Numbered from the stretch's first letter, positions 1 through 8,528 are shown. The stretch: DNA of 51,943 nucleotides from Desulfobacterales bacterium (GCA_030834695.1 JAUQXK010000098.1:1-51943); one strand, 5' to 3'. Notes: a model not told the origin generated them from the sequence alone. Translations and numbers: made by a program.

Positions 1-417
1 ATCCTCGAAAACTACGCCCGCAACAACAATATCGACATCCAGACCGACTTGTCGCCGAGTCTGCCGATCATCGCCGGTGACCAGGCCCAGCTGCAGCAGG
101 TGGTCCTGAACCTGATGAACAACGCGATCGACGCCATCGGCAGGAACGGCACCATCTCCGTCACGAGCCGGGCCGATAAATCCGCGATCCGGGTGGTCAT
201 CACCGACTCCGGACCGGGCATTCCGGAGTCGATGCAGAAAAAAGTTTTCGACCCGTTTTTCACCACCAAGAGCACCGGCAAGGGCACCGGGCTCGGGCTG
301 TGGATTAGCTACAGCATCATTGAAAAAATGGGCGGAAACCTGGCCCTGCAGAGCAAGGAAGGCCAGGGAGCCACGTTCACGATCACGCTGCCGAACGTGC
401 AGCCGATGAAAAAGTAA
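1..417 (+). CDS. Sensor histidine kinase, C-terminal part (5' end outside window)
   Basis: This is the ATP-binding half of a two-component sensor kinase, which autophosphorylates and passes phosphate to a response regulator. The frame is open from base 1 and ends at TAA 415-417. All the HATPase_c boxes can be read: an N box (LNLMNNAIDAIG), G1 (DSGPGIP), F box (FDPFFTT) and G2 (GTGLGLW). The dimerisation domain and any sensor or membrane part lie upstream of the window, so the input signal is unknown. The response regulator gene starts 30 bases after the stop, so the two are almost certainly cotranscribed partners. Family assignment is firm; the signal cannot be deduced. Confidence 0.95.
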   Translation: MLENYARNNNIDIQTDLSPSLPIIAGDQAQLQQVVLNLMNNAIDAIGRNGTISVTSRADKSAIRVVITDSGPGIPESMQKKVFDPFFTTKSTGKGTGLGLWISYSIIEKMGGNLALQSKEGQGATFTITLPNVQPMKK

Positions 418-446
418 TTTTGCGAACCGTCGATTCAGGAGGGCGC

Positions 447-875
447 ATGCAACAGCCAAACATTCTGGTGGTGGACGACGAGGGCGATTTTCTGGAAACC
501 CTAATGAACCGGCTCAAGAAGCGCAAAATTGCGACAGCCGGCTGCGCGAGCGGGGAAGAAGCCCTGCGAATGGTCAAGGAAACTCCTTTCGATGTAGTCG
601 TCCTGGACATCAAAATGCCGGGTGGAATGGATGGGATCCAGACGCTGCGGGAAATCAAGAAAATCCGCAGCGAAACCGAGGTGATCCTGCTGACCGGCCA
701 CGCATCGCTTGAAACCAGCATGGAGGGCATGCAGCTGGGCGCCTACGATTACCTGCTGAAACCGATCAAACTGGAAGACTTGTTGGAAAAACTGGCTCAG
801 GCCTTCGAGCGCAAGGGCACTGCCGTGCATCGTGCCCAAAGCGAGGAGATCCGCAACCTAATAAAAAAAACCTGA
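447..875 (+). CDS. Single-domain response regulator (CheY-like receiver)
   Basis: A receiver domain of 142 residues accepts phosphate from the kinase encoded just upstream. The acidic pocket is seen at D10-D11 (VVDDE), the phospho-acceptor at D54 (VVLDIKMPGG), the switch Thr at 83 and the conserved Lys at 105 (LLKPIK). No output domain follows: only about 30 basic residues remain. It probably acts by protein contact or as a phosphorelay intermediate. The ATG at 447 is chosen because AGGAGG lies at 437-442; an in-frame TTG at 420 has no such site and overlaps the region just after the kinase stop. Genes downstream are on the opposite strand. Confidence 0.93.
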   Translation: MQQPNILVVDDEGDFLETLMNRLKKRKIATAGCASGEEALRMVKETPFDVVVLDIKMPGGMDGIQTLREIKKIRSETEVILLTGHASLETSMEGMQLGAYDYLLKPIKLEDLLEKLAQAFERKGTAVHRAQSEEIRNLIKKT

Positions 876-985
876 TGCGGCTGGACAGCAGAAGAGACAG
901 AGACGGGCGGGTACCGCCATCGGATGCCTCATTCCCTTTCGCCGCCCGAAGGAGCATGATTCCCCCGCATCTTTTCTATGTCCCT

Positions 986-1011
986 CCAGCTCGCTATGCA
1001 ATCATAGCTGG
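986..1011. terminator. Possible bidirectional hairpin between convergent genes
   Basis: CCAGCT (986-991) is the exact complement of AGCTGG (1006-1011), and an alternative inner stem GCTATG/CATAGC (993-998, 1003-1008) competes with it. It sits where the response regulator transcript and the long minus-strand operon converge and overlaps the permease stop codon at 1002-1004. There is no T-run, so intrinsic termination is only a weak inference. Confidence 0.25.
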
Positions 1012-2240
1012 CGTAGAATCTCGGCAGGTTTCACTTTTGCGATCCGTTTTCCCATGGCATAGCTTGCAAGGCCTCCCGCTGCCAAAGACAATAGAATGGA
1101 AACGGCCGAGAGACCGGCGGAAACGCTCACTGGAAGCTTGACGCTTTGGGCAGCAGTCTCCGCGTTCTTCGCGAAGGCGGGCAATAGGCTCGTTTCCCAG
1201 GGCGCTGCAATCGGAACCGAGAGGAAACCAAGCAGATAAGACAAAACGTATCCCATCAAAATCCCGCCTATCCCTCCCAGGAGACATTGCAAAAATGCTT
1301 CCCCCATTAATTGCCTCTGTACATCCTTTTCGGTCCATCCAACGGCTCTCAACACTCCGATCTCGCGGGAACGCTCAACCATATTGGATAGCATGGTCTT
1401 GGTGATCAAGAAGACGGCACCGCTAAAAGCGATGATGGAAGCCAAGAGGGAAAACTGATCTGAAATCTTCGAAACACCGCCCATAAGCTCCATAAAGGAA
1501 TCGGAACTTGTGACGGACACACCGGTCAGCTTTCTCACGAGATCGGTTTTGACCGATCCGAGAAGCGAGGGGCTTTTCAGGCGCAGAAAAATCACGTTGA
1601 CCCCGCCAGGCCCTTCGTTGATCAGCGATTGAGCCTCGGAAAGCGCGAGGTATATATTAGCTGAGGCTACCTGGGCCCCTTCCCGGATCTCAAGGAGCCC
1701 CACCACACTGTGATTTTTCCCTCCGATCTCCAGATGGTCCCCGACCTTCTTGTGGATAAATTTCGCATAATGCTTCTCAATCAGGACTTCACCTTGCTTT
1801 TCGGGGAATCGGCCTTCCCTGATCCAATCTTTTACCTTGACCGGACCCAGGCTCGGCTTGGAGCCGTCCACGCCCATGATCGTTCGAAAGCCGCTCTGGC
1901 CGAACTCCCACAGCAGGAGTGCTGACGCCGACGAGTCGATACCATCGATCGCTTCGATTCGGTTCAAATCATCTGGCGATAGCAGCTGATTTGAAAACGG
2001 CAACCGAATGCCGCGCATGGAGACAGGCGGCTGCGCAGAGTCGGATGATCGCTTTTCGGGCCGCTGAACGACGATATCGGTGCCCAGGCTCTTGAAAGGC
2101 AGGCTGACCGCTTCCTGGTAGGCGGCAGACACCGCATTGATTGCGACAAAAAGGGCAATCCCCACGCCAATACCGAGCATATTGACCAAGGTCCGGTGCC
2201 GGTGATGACGAAGCTCCTGTACCACATACCGATAATTCAT
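1002..2240 (-). CDS. ABC transporter permease, MacB/FtsX family (second paralogue)
   Basis: A 412-residue permease with the MacB layout: one N-terminal membrane segment (about residues 20-40), a periplasmic MacB_PCD-like domain, then three C-terminal FtsX segments from about residue 265. The start (MNYRYVVQEL) matches the paralogue at 3318-4568 (MNLRYTVKEL), and both continue with a similar stretch ending in DIVVQR or DITVQR, so the pair arose by duplication. It is the last gene of the minus-strand operon, 6 bases after the thioredoxin-like gene. MacB-type systems use ATP for mechanotransmission or lipoprotein/peptide export rather than classic transport across the inner membrane; the substrate is unknown. 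The two permeases probably form a heterodimer with the one ATPase between them. Confidence 0.88.
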   Translation of the reverse strand: MNYRYVVQELRHHRHRTLVNMLGIGVGIALFVAINAVSAAYQEAVSLPFKSLGTDIVVQRPEKRSSDSAQPPVSMRGIRLPFSNQLLSPDDLNRIEAIDGIDSSASALLLWEFGQSGFRTIMGVDGSKPSLGPVKVKDWIREGRFPEKQGEVLIEKHYAKFIHKKVGDHLEIGGKNHSVVGLLEIREGAQVASANIYLALSEAQSLINEGPGGVNVIFLRLKSPSLLGSVKTDLVRKLTGVSVTSSDSFMELMGGVSKISDQFSLLASIIAFSGAVFLITKTMLSNMVERSREIGVLRAVGWTEKDVQRQLMGEAFLQCLLGGIGGILMGYVLSYLLGFLSVPIAAPWETSLLPAFAKNAETAAQSVKLPVSVSAGLSAVSILLSLAAGGLASYAMGKRIAKVKPAEILRQL

Positions 2241-2246
2241 ATGGGC

Positions 2247-2660
2247 TCACTTCTTATCCGTTAGCTGGTCCAGTGCCTTGCGCAGGTCCGCCATGGTCCA
2301 TTTGCCTTGAAATGCGGCAGGCCCTGAGCCGGAGGGAAAGCCCATCAACTGCACGTCCCGGCCTTCAACCAGTACGGTTGATTTTCCGTTCAGCCAGATG
2401 ACGAGCGGGATATGCTGCCGGACGCCCTTCTGGGCCATGAACTTTTCCCCCTCCTTGCTCTCGAAGTCGTACCAGGATGGGTTCACTTTATCCCCAAACC
2501 CCGAGAGGACCTGTTTGATCTGCTCCACCGTCGGCCGAAGCGGCCCATGGTTCATGTAGAGGATGTCAACTACCACCGGGCTTGCCGAACTGGCTGCAAT
2601 CGGAGAAAAAAGCATCGCCCACGCAGCCACTGCGAGCCACACCAGGATTCTTTGTTTCAT
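2247..2660 (-). CDS. Secreted protein of unknown function, thioredoxin-like fold suspected
   Basis: 137 residues with a clear Sec signal peptide (basic MKQR, hydrophobic core, cleavage expected near SSAS at about 26). The mature part begins VVVDILYMNHGPLRPT and contains HIPLVIWLNG, a pattern resembling the beta-alpha-beta and cis-Pro strand of thioredoxin-like proteins, but it has no CxxC and no cysteine at all, so redox catalysis is unlikely. The ATG overlaps the stop of the upstream ATPase gene (ATGA), so the two are translationally coupled. It sits between the ATPase and the second permease, suggesting a periplasmic subunit of that ABC system. The fold suggestion is weak; I do not recognise the family. 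Confidence 0.75.
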   Translation of the reverse strand: MKQRILVWLAVAAWAMLFSPIAASSASPVVVDILYMNHGPLRPTVEQIKQVLSGFGDKVNPSWYDFESKEGEKFMAQKGVRQHIPLVIWLNGKSTVLVEGRDVQLMGFPSGSGPAAFQGKWTMADLRKALDQLTDKK

Positions 2661-3325
2661 GCGACGATCTCCCCATCTTTCATGCGGACCAGCCGATCCG
2701 CCTGTTTGGCCAGGTCCGCCTCATGGGTCACCATCAGGATCGCCACCCCGTCTTCATCGTTCAGCCGGCGCAGAATGGACATGATGGCCTCACCGGTGGC
2801 CGAGTCGAGGTTTCCGGTCGGCTCATCGGCGAAAATGATCTTGGGACGATTCACCAGCGCCCTGGCGATGGCCACCCGTTGTTTTTCCCCGCCGGAGAGC
2901 GCGGACGGCAGGTGACCCGTCCGGTGGCCCAGCTCCAATTTTTCAAGCATTTCCATCGCCCGTTGGCGTTGCTGCTCCTGAGGTATTTTCATGGGAAAAA
3001 GGGGCAGGGCCACGTTCTCCCAGGCCGAAAGGGTCGGAATCAGGTTGAAGGACTGGAAAATGAACCCCACGTTTTCGCGTCGGAAAAGGGCGAGCTCGTC
3101 CTCCGAGGACGAAGTGATTTCCTTGCCGTCGAGGGATACCCGGCCCTGGGTCGGTTTTTCCAGGCCGGAAAGAAGAGACAAAAGGGTTGTCTTGCCGCAG
3201 CCGGACTTTCCGACCAGACAAACGAACTCCCCAGGATCCACCGCCAAAGAAACCCCTTTGAGCACCTCAAGGGAGCCGTAAGACTTTCTCAAATCCACAC
3301 CCGACAAGATGCCCGAATTAATCAT
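2657..3325 (-). CDS. ABC transporter ATP-binding protein, MacB/LolD type
   Basis: A 222-residue stand-alone ATPase. Walker A is GKSGCGKTT (about residues 38-46), the signature is LSGGEKQRVAIARAL and Walker B is IIFADEPTGNLDS, the last being typical of the LolD/FtsE/MacB branch; the H-loop is in MVTHEADLA. It overlaps the end of the upstream permease gene by 8 bases and the downstream secreted protein by 4, so the set is one transcriptional unit. It should energise the two FtsX-type permeases at 3318-4568 and 1002-2240. Substrate is not evident from the sequence. Confidence 0.93.
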   Translation of the reverse strand: MINSGILSGVDLRKSYGSLEVLKGVSLAVDPGEFVCLVGKSGCGKTTLLSLLSGLEKPTQGRVSLDGKEITSSSEDELALFRRENVGFIFQSFNLIPTLSAWENVALPLFPMKIPQEQQRQRAMEMLEKLELGHRTGHLPSALSGGEKQRVAIARALVNRPKIIFADEPTGNLDSATGEAIMSILRRLNDEDGVAILMVTHEADLAKQADRLVRMKDGEIVA

Positions 3326-4568
3326 GTCTTAAAACCTCCGACGGTTTGATTTTCGCGATATGTCTTCCCAGAAGCCCGCCGGTCATGCCACCGATCACAA
3401 CGGACAGCAGGACGGCGAATACGGCCAGGCTCCAGGGGACTGTGACCGGAAGCCGCAAGGTCTTGAAGATCTGATCGCCGCCCCCGGGCAGGAAATGCGG
3501 CGTCGGGCTCATCTCCCAGGGAATAGGGATGCTGACGTTCATGAAGCTCAGCCCGAAGGAAACCACGATGGCCAGGCAGAGCCCCAGGATGCCTGCAATC
3601 AGACACTGGGCGACGGCTTCTCCGATCAGTTGAAAGACAACGTTGCGGTTGGTCCATCCGACCGCCTTCAGCACGCCGATCTCCCTGGCGCGCTCGGCGA
3701 TGTTTCCCGCCATCGTTTTGAAGGCGATCAGAATGGCAACGACGATGGCAATCAGCGAGGCCGCCAGGGTGAATTTGTCCGAGAGCGCGAAAAGACTGCC
3801 CAGGAGCTTGAGGAAGGAGTCCGGGGTGGCAACCGCCGCCTTCTCACCCAAGATTTTCTTCATCGCAGGGGACAGGCTGGCGATTTGATCCTGGTCGGCC
3901 TTGATGAAGACCAGATTGACATCGCCGGCGGCGTAGGGCGATACGGATTGAAGCTGCTTGGAGGCAACCGCCAGGGCCTCGGCATCCTTCAAGGGCAGGT
4001 ACACGTTGGCCACTGCAATCTTGGTGGCTCGCGAGGCATCGACGAGACCGACGACCGGAAACTCCCTGCCAGAGATGGACAGACTGTCGCCCAACTTGAT
4101 CCCGAACTGCCGGGCGTAGGCCACCTCGACGAGGGCCTCGGACTTTTCGGCCTCAAGAAACCGGCCGTCGGCGACGGAGTATCTCAACACCGCAGGGCCG
4201 ATCGAGTTCTCGCGTTCGATGCCGAGAACGACCCAGGCGCGTTCCGGGTCGAACACCCAAAGCAGGAGCGCCCGGCCCATTCCCTTGATACCGGGAAGGC
4301 TGCCGACCTTTTCGAGCTCGTCTTTTTTGAGGGTTACCGCCGAGCAGGGAAAGACCGCTCCCGAAAGTTCCTGGGGCACGTCCCCCGCGCGCTGCACCGT
4401 GATGTCGGCCCCGATTTCCTTAAGGGGGATTTGTGCGGCCTGGCGATACGCGATGGAAAGGGCGTTCAGGATGATCAATAAGGCAATTCCGATCGACAGG
4501 CCGAAGGCAGCAACCATGGCCCGTCTTCTTTGGTAATAAAGCTCCTTGACCGTGTAACGCAGATTCAT
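3318..4568 (-). CDS. ABC transporter permease, MacB/FtsX family (first paralogue)
   Basis: 416 residues with an N-terminal membrane segment (about 18-40), a large periplasmic domain and three C-terminal membrane segments separated by the FtsX motif region (AREIGVLKAVGWTNRNV). The ATG at 4568 is preferred over an upstream ATG 42 bases earlier because it forms an ATGA overlap with the stop of the preceding gene and aligns with the start of the paralogue at 1002-2240 (REIGVLRAVGWTEKDV there). It belongs to the sigma/anti-sigma operon. Family call is firm; the cargo is unknown. Confidence 0.88.
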   Translation of the reverse strand: MNLRYTVKELYYQRRRAMVAAFGLSIGIALLIILNALSIAYRQAAQIPLKEIGADITVQRAGDVPQELSGAVFPCSAVTLKKDELEKVGSLPGIKGMGRALLLWVFDPERAWVVLGIERENSIGPAVLRYSVADGRFLEAEKSEALVEVAYARQFGIKLGDSLSISGREFPVVGLVDASRATKIAVANVYLPLKDAEALAVASKQLQSVSPYAAGDVNLVFIKADQDQIASLSPAMKKILGEKAAVATPDSFLKLLGSLFALSDKFTLAASLIAIVVAILIAFKTMAGNIAERAREIGVLKAVGWTNRNVVFQLIGEAVAQCLIAGILGLCLAIVVSFGLSFMNVSIPIPWEMSPTPHFLPGGGDQIFKTLRLPVTVPWSLAVFAVLLSVVIGGMTGGLLGRHIAKIKPSEVLRHD

Positions 4569-5047
4569 CGACTGCCTCCGCTCGACGGGGAAAGCGATGT
4601 TCCGGTGCAATTCATGCTCTGACGCATGAGATGGAAAAACCGTTCCTGTTGCTTTGAATCCAGGATCTGCTGGATGTCCGCAATATGTGCGATAACCTCT
4701 TTCTGGATTGCGTCCTGAATGAAGGTCATCTCCGCCCGCAGCCCATCGATCCGGTCGGACGCGCCACCTCTTTGGAGCAGATCGATCAGGATCTCTTTTT
4801 TCTGCTCAATGGATGCTTTCATTTCGTCCATGCGGCCGTGAAAGACATGGGCCAGGGGTTCCATTCTTTCAAGCTGGCGGCCGGTTAAGCCAAGTGACTG
4901 GTAAAGATGCCCGTCTCCGGATGAAAGACATGGTGCCGGACGCCGTTGCGCTGCATTGGTTAAGTAGTGATATCCCAGCGTGCCGATGACGGCCGCATTG
5001 ACGGCCAGGGACAGAATCAAGAGACCGGTCAGCCAGTTTGATCTCAT
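4565..5047 (-). CDS. Membrane-anchored Spy/CpxP/ZraP-like periplasmic protein
   Basis: 160 residues: an uncleaved N-terminal membrane anchor (about 6-28) followed by a predicted all-helical periplasmic part with LTGRQLERMEPL, KKEILIDLLQ and DIQQILDSKQQERF, the last resembling the LTxxQ-type repeats of the Spy/CpxP/ZraP superfamily. Members of that superfamily act as periplasmic chaperones or metal-responsive sensors. It directly follows the anti-sigma gene with an ATGA overlap and precedes the permease with another, so it may sense envelope or metal stress for the sigma/anti-sigma pair. That role is inferred from position; the family assignment rests on motif resemblance. Confidence 0.7.
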   Translation of the reverse strand: MRSNWLTGLLILSLAVNAAVIGTLGYHYLTNAAQRRPAPCLSSGDGHLYQSLGLTGRQLERMEPLAHVFHGRMDEMKASIEQKKEILIDLLQRGGASDRIDGLRAEMTFIQDAIQKEVIAHIADIQQILDSKQQERFFHLMRQSMNCTGTSLSPSSGGSR

Positions 5048-5535
5048 CGGATATGGCTTTCGTTGTAGCTCAGCAGGCGCTCGTAGTCGTCCGCCAACGT
5101 GCCGGGGGGCACCGGGTCAAACACCCTGAGAGAACTTAGAAGCCCTTCTTCCGAGCGGACGGCAGCGGGATGAAGCGGTTGCACATTAATCAAAGATTTT
5201 CCGATAAAAGTCCCGCAAAGTATCCCGATCGCAAGGATGACCGATGCGATGATGGGGGACGGCAGGGACTTAAACCCCAAATTCCCCAGAAGTGTCCCCC
5301 AGGCGCCTCGTTCCGATGCCTGGTCGATGTTCTGGGATACCCGCTTATAGAACCCGGGAGTCGGCCGGATCTCGGTCATCTCCCCCAGAGCCTGCCACGT
5401 CTGCTGGAGCTTAACATGCTGTTCCCGGCAGGCATAACAACCGGCAAGGTGTCTTTCGACCTGCTCTTTTTCCGAGGCCGAAAGCTCGCCGTCCTGGTAG
5501 GCGGACAACTTGTTTTCGATCTTATGGCATTTCAT
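5044..5535 (-). CDS. Anti-sigma factor with zinc-finger (zf-HC2) domain
   Basis: About 163 residues. The N-terminus has the zf-HC2 signature C3 (MKCHKI)...HLAGCYAC, the H-x3-C-x2-C zinc site found in ZAS-type anti-sigma factors. A single membrane segment follows (about 85-105, SPIIASVILAIGILCGTF), then a periplasmic tail of about 50 residues. It lies immediately downstream of the ECF sigma gene, the usual arrangement in which the cytoplasmic domain sequesters the sigma factor. An ATG 12 bases upstream (5547) is also possible; 5535 places the conserved MxC at the start. No obvious ribosome-binding site separates the two choices. Confidence 0.88.
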   Translation of the reverse strand: MKCHKIENKLSAYQDGELSASEKEQVERHLAGCYACREQHVKLQQTWQALGEMTEIRPTPGFYKRVSQNIDQASERGAWGTLLGNLGFKSLPSPIIASVILAIGILCGTFIGKSLINVQPLHPAAVRSEEGLLSSLRVFDPVPPGTLADDYERLLSYNESHIR

Positions 5536-5607
5536 GGTTAGGCTCATTCGATCAATCCCATCTACCTGTATTAGACAACGCCTAAGTTAAAAACCTGCGC
5601 TCTTCTC

Positions 5608-6180
5608 TTAAATTTTTTCCAACTTCTTTTGGAGGGTGCGTTTGGCCCTGACGAGCAACGATTCGACGGCGGGTATCGAACAGCCGAGAACGCTGGAAAT
5701 CTCTTCATAGGAGAGATCTTCATATCTTTTTAATATCAGGGCGATACGCTGGTTTTCAGGAAGGGTCTGGAGAGCGTTAGAGACCTGTCGGCTTCGTTCG
5801 CGGGTAATCAGGAGGTCCTCGGCATTCGGGGCAGCATCCAGTAGAGATTCATCCTGCAGGTCCTTCGGGTCCGTCATATCCCGGAAGAATTGAAGCCACT
5901 TCTTACGGCGAGCGGATTTGATTTCACTGAGGCAACGATTGACGGTAATTCGATAAAGCCAGGTCGTGAATTTGGACTTGCCTTTATAGGCTTTTGCTGA
6001 TCGCCAGACCTGAAAAAATGTCTCCTGGGCCAGGTCTTCGGATTTCTGCCTATCCCCCAGGAACCGATAGATCAGATTGAGAACGGGCGTCTGGTGTCGA
6101 TCAACCAGAATCTGGAAGGCGTATTCATCCCCCTCAGCAACCCTGGCAAGCAATTCTTCGCTTGGCGTCAGGAAATCCAT
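5608..6180 (-). CDS. ECF-type RNA polymerase sigma factor
   Basis: 190 residues with region 2 (ILVDRHQTPVLNLIYRF, then the DLAQETFFQVWR core-binding motif and SKFTTWLYRITVNR) and region 4 (LPENQRIALILKRYEDLSYEEI followed by a helix-turn-helix, CSIPAVESLLVRAKRTL). This is the sigma-70 family, RpoE-like group 4. It redirects RNA polymerase to a small stress regulon when released from the anti-sigma factor downstream. The ATG at 6180 overlaps the end of the ABC-2 permease gene by 13 bases; an ATG at 6234 would extend the N-terminus by 18 atypical residues. What it responds to is not visible, though the operon contains a Spy-like sensor candidate. Confidence 0.93.
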   Translation of the reverse strand: MDFLTPSEELLARVAEGDEYAFQILVDRHQTPVLNLIYRFLGDRQKSEDLAQETFFQVWRSAKAYKGKSKFTTWLYRITVNRCLSEIKSARRKKWLQFFRDMTDPKDLQDESLLDAAPNAEDLLITRERSRQVSNALQTLPENQRIALILKRYEDLSYEEISSVLGCSIPAVESLLVRAKRTLQKKLEKI

Positions 6181-6905
6181 TTCTTGTGTATGTTTTTTAA
6201 GCTGAAATAGAACAGCACCATGCAGAACAGGCAAATACCGACAAAATCAAGCGAGAGCGGCATGATGTTGCTGCCCTGAAAACCGCCTTTGAGGATGTCG
6301 ACCCCATAGGTCAGCGGGAGTACATACGCCAGCGGTTTCAGGAGCATCGGCAGGGCGTCGATCGGGAAAAACAGACCGCAGAGGAATATCATCGGAAACC
6401 TGAAAAAATTTGAGAACGTCTGGGCTTCGAAGATTTCGCTGACCGACACCGCGATGAAAAGACCCATGAAAGTGGAGGCGATCGCGATCAGCACGACCGC
6501 CGGGACCACCGCCCCCCAGGCGACACGAGACAGGTCCGACAGAAAGCAGGCGATGGCGACCGGTACGAGCGCGTTCACGACACCGAACAGGATGGCCCCT
6601 CCGGTCTTGGCCAGCATCAGGAGCTCCAGCGAAATCGGTGCCAACAGCAGCCGCTCGAAGGAGCGACCCTTTTTCTCGAAGGTGATCGTAACCGCCAGCA
6701 TGGAGGTCGTGCCGAAAAGAATCGAAATGGCCACCACGCCGGGCAGCAGACCCAGGACGTCGTCCAGCCCGCGGCCCGACTTGATGAAGAACATGGCCGT
6801 CCAGGCAATCGGGAAGATCAGGCCCCAGCTGATATTGGGCGGCTTGAGGTAGTACGCCCGCATATCTTTCAAAACGATGTTCCAGAATGCGATCCAGATC
6901 TTCAT
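6168..6905 (-). CDS. ABC-2 type transporter permease
   Basis: 245 residues with six hydrophobic segments and the ABC-2 motif near the C-terminal third (FRFPMIFLCGLFFPIDALP). ABC-2 permeases export drugs, lipids, polysaccharide or, in some cases, metals. The ATG overlaps the stop codon of the ATPase gene (ATGA, 6905-6902), so they form a two-component exporter. It is directly followed by the sigma factor gene with an overlap, tying the exporter to the sigma operon. Substrate unknown. Confidence 0.9.
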   Translation of the reverse strand: MKIWIAFWNIVLKDMRAYYLKPPNISWGLIFPIAWTAMFFIKSGRGLDDVLGLLPGVVAISILFGTTSMLAVTITFEKKGRSFERLLLAPISLELLMLAKTGGAILFGVVNALVPVAIACFLSDLSRVAWGAVVPAVVLIAIASTFMGLFIAVSVSEIFEAQTFSNFFRFPMIFLCGLFFPIDALPMLLKPLAYVLPLTYGVDILKGGFQGSNIMPLSLDFVGICLFCMVLFYFSLKNIHKKWIS

Positions 6906-7888
6906 GCCGCCGCCTTCATCTTTTCCAGTTTCATGGCATCCGCCTCGATGCCCGTGATTTGAACGAACACATCCTCCAGCGACAAATGCATCCGGCGGGC
7001 CTCCGTCACCGCCACGTTCTTGTCTTCCAGAAATTTAACGATAGGCCCGATGTGAATAGGCATGGAAGATTCGACGCGGATTCGATCTTGGGAGTGCAGG
7101 TGAAATTCAAGGCCGCCAAATGAAGCAGATAGCTCCCCGAGAAAAGATGGATTCAATCCGGTGCCGTTGACGATGGTTGCATACCGGTCCTGAACCGGTT
7201 TCAAGAGGCTGGCGACCTGGTCGATTTTCACGATCCGGCCGTTTACGATAAAAGCGATGCGATCGCACAGCCGTTCGGCCTCTTCGATGTAATGAGTGGT
7301 CAGAAAGATGGTGGTTCCGCTGCGATGAAGATCCGCCAGCAGCTGCCGGATGTTGCGGGCGCTGGCCACATCGATGCCGGTGGTCGGTTCATCCAGAAAC
7401 AGGATCTGGGGCTGATGGACGATTCCCGCCGCAATGGCCAGTTTGCGCTTCATGCCCTTGGAATACCCGCCGAACTTGCGGTGGGCCGCTTTTGACAGAT
7501 CGAAGTCCCTCAACAACTGGGTCGCTCGGGCGATTCGCGCCGGCTTGCCCATCCCGTAAAGGGCGGCACAGAAACAGAGGTTGTCGAATCCGGTGAGCTC
7601 CGGATACAGGTTGCTTTCGTCGGGCACCACCCCGATCAAGTGCTGGGCGGCTTTGGGGTTCTTGCGACAGTTCAGGCCGCCGATTCGAATGGCGCCGGAA
7701 TCCGGCCGGGCCAGTCCGATCAGCATGTTGATGGTGGTCGTCTTCCCCGCTCCGTTCGGCCCGAGGAAACCGAACAGCTCCCCCCGCTCGACTTGAAAGG
7801 ATACGTGATCGACCGCCGTGACATCACCGAATCGTTTCGTCAATTCGCCGACTTCAATTATCGCTGATGAACCTGGATTTGTGGTCAT
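6902..7888 (-). CDS. ABC-2 transporter ATP-binding protein
   Basis: 328 residues. Walker A is GPNGAGKTTT, the signature is the degenerate GGYSKGMKRKLAIA common in the CcmA/NatA group, Walker B is ILFLDEPTTGID and the switch His is in LTTHYIEEAERLC. A DUF4162-like C-terminal segment of about 90 residues follows. The ATG at 7888 is chosen because residues before it (starting at 8005) look non-coding, and the family begins a few residues before the EVGELTKRFG strand. It energises the permease encoded next. An ArsR-type regulator lies 169 bases upstream on the same strand, a plausible controller. Confidence 0.9.
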   Translation of the reverse strand: MTTNPGSSAIIEVGELTKRFGDVTAVDHVSFQVERGELFGFLGPNGAGKTTTINMLIGLARPDSGAIRIGGLNCRKNPKAAQHLIGVVPDESNLYPELTGFDNLCFCAALYGMGKPARIARATQLLRDFDLSKAAHRKFGGYSKGMKRKLAIAAGIVHQPQILFLDEPTTGIDVASARNIRQLLADLHRSGTTIFLTTHYIEEAERLCDRIAFIVNGRIVKIDQVASLLKPVQDRYATIVNGTGLNPSFLGELSASFGGLEFHLHSQDRIRVESSMPIHIGPIVKFLEDKNVAVTEARRMHLSLEDVFVQITGIEADAMKLEKMKAAA

Positions 7889-8057
7889 GGCAACAAAAAC
7901 CCCTTTGCCTCCTCCCAAGAGGAGCATCTGGTGGCACCATGGTCCGGACAACCTGTCGTCCCGCCAGTTCAGGCAGCCGGTTCCGGAATGATAGCACGCC
8001 CGCAATAAAGTACGGCTAATTTGCTCATGCCATTCACCGCCGCGACGCGTCCGGGAG

Positions 8058-8528
8058 TCAGCTTTCCTTCTTCTCTTCTTTCACGCAGGGGTGTCCGCCG
8101 TCTTTGCCGTGGCACTGCTCGATCTGCTCCGGGGAGCAAGAGGTTGGTTTGCCCTTCAGTTTTTCTGGCTTTTGGCAGCAATCGTTGCACATGTCCTTCG
8201 CCTTTCGTCGGGGGGATAGGGCCGAGTTGGAAACCGACTTCCAACATGCGGTTTCATAGGGTTGCAGCACTTCGGTCATTTCGGACAGCTCTTTGGCGAT
8301 CCGGCGCAAGGCATCCTTTTCCACGGTGTAGTGCGTCCAGTAGCCTCTTTTCTCGCCCCGAACCAGCCCCGCCCCCCTCAACAACTTTAGATGCTGAGAC
8401 AATGCGGATTCCGAAAGACCGAGCATCCTGGCCAGGGCACCTACGCACAAGTCGCTTCTCAACAGGATTTTAATAAGATTCAATCGAGTTGAATCGCCGA
8501 GCGCCTTAAGGCATGTTGTAATATCCAT
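8058..8528 (-). CDS. ArsR-family transcriptional regulator with Cys-rich C-terminal tail
   Basis: 156 residues. Residues 1-90 form the ArsR winged helix (LKALGDSTRLNLIKILL; recognition helix LSESALSQHLKLLRGAGLV; wing RGEKRGYWTHYTV). The usual metal site CVC in helix alpha-3 is replaced by DLCVGAL, with a single Cys. Instead a lysine-rich tail of about 45 residues carries CNDCC, then three more cysteines (TSCSP, EQCHG, HPCVK), not usual for the family. This could bind a thiophilic metal or metalloid or respond to redox state. It is upstream of the ABC-2 exporter genes on the same strand. DNA-binding assignment is firm, effector unknown. Confidence 0.9.
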   Translation of the reverse strand: MDITTCLKALGDSTRLNLIKILLRSDLCVGALARMLGLSESALSQHLKLLRGAGLVRGEKRGYWTHYTVEKDALRRIAKELSEMTEVLQPYETACWKSVSNSALSPRRKAKDMCNDCCQKPEKLKGKPTSCSPEQIEQCHGKDGGHPCVKEEKKES

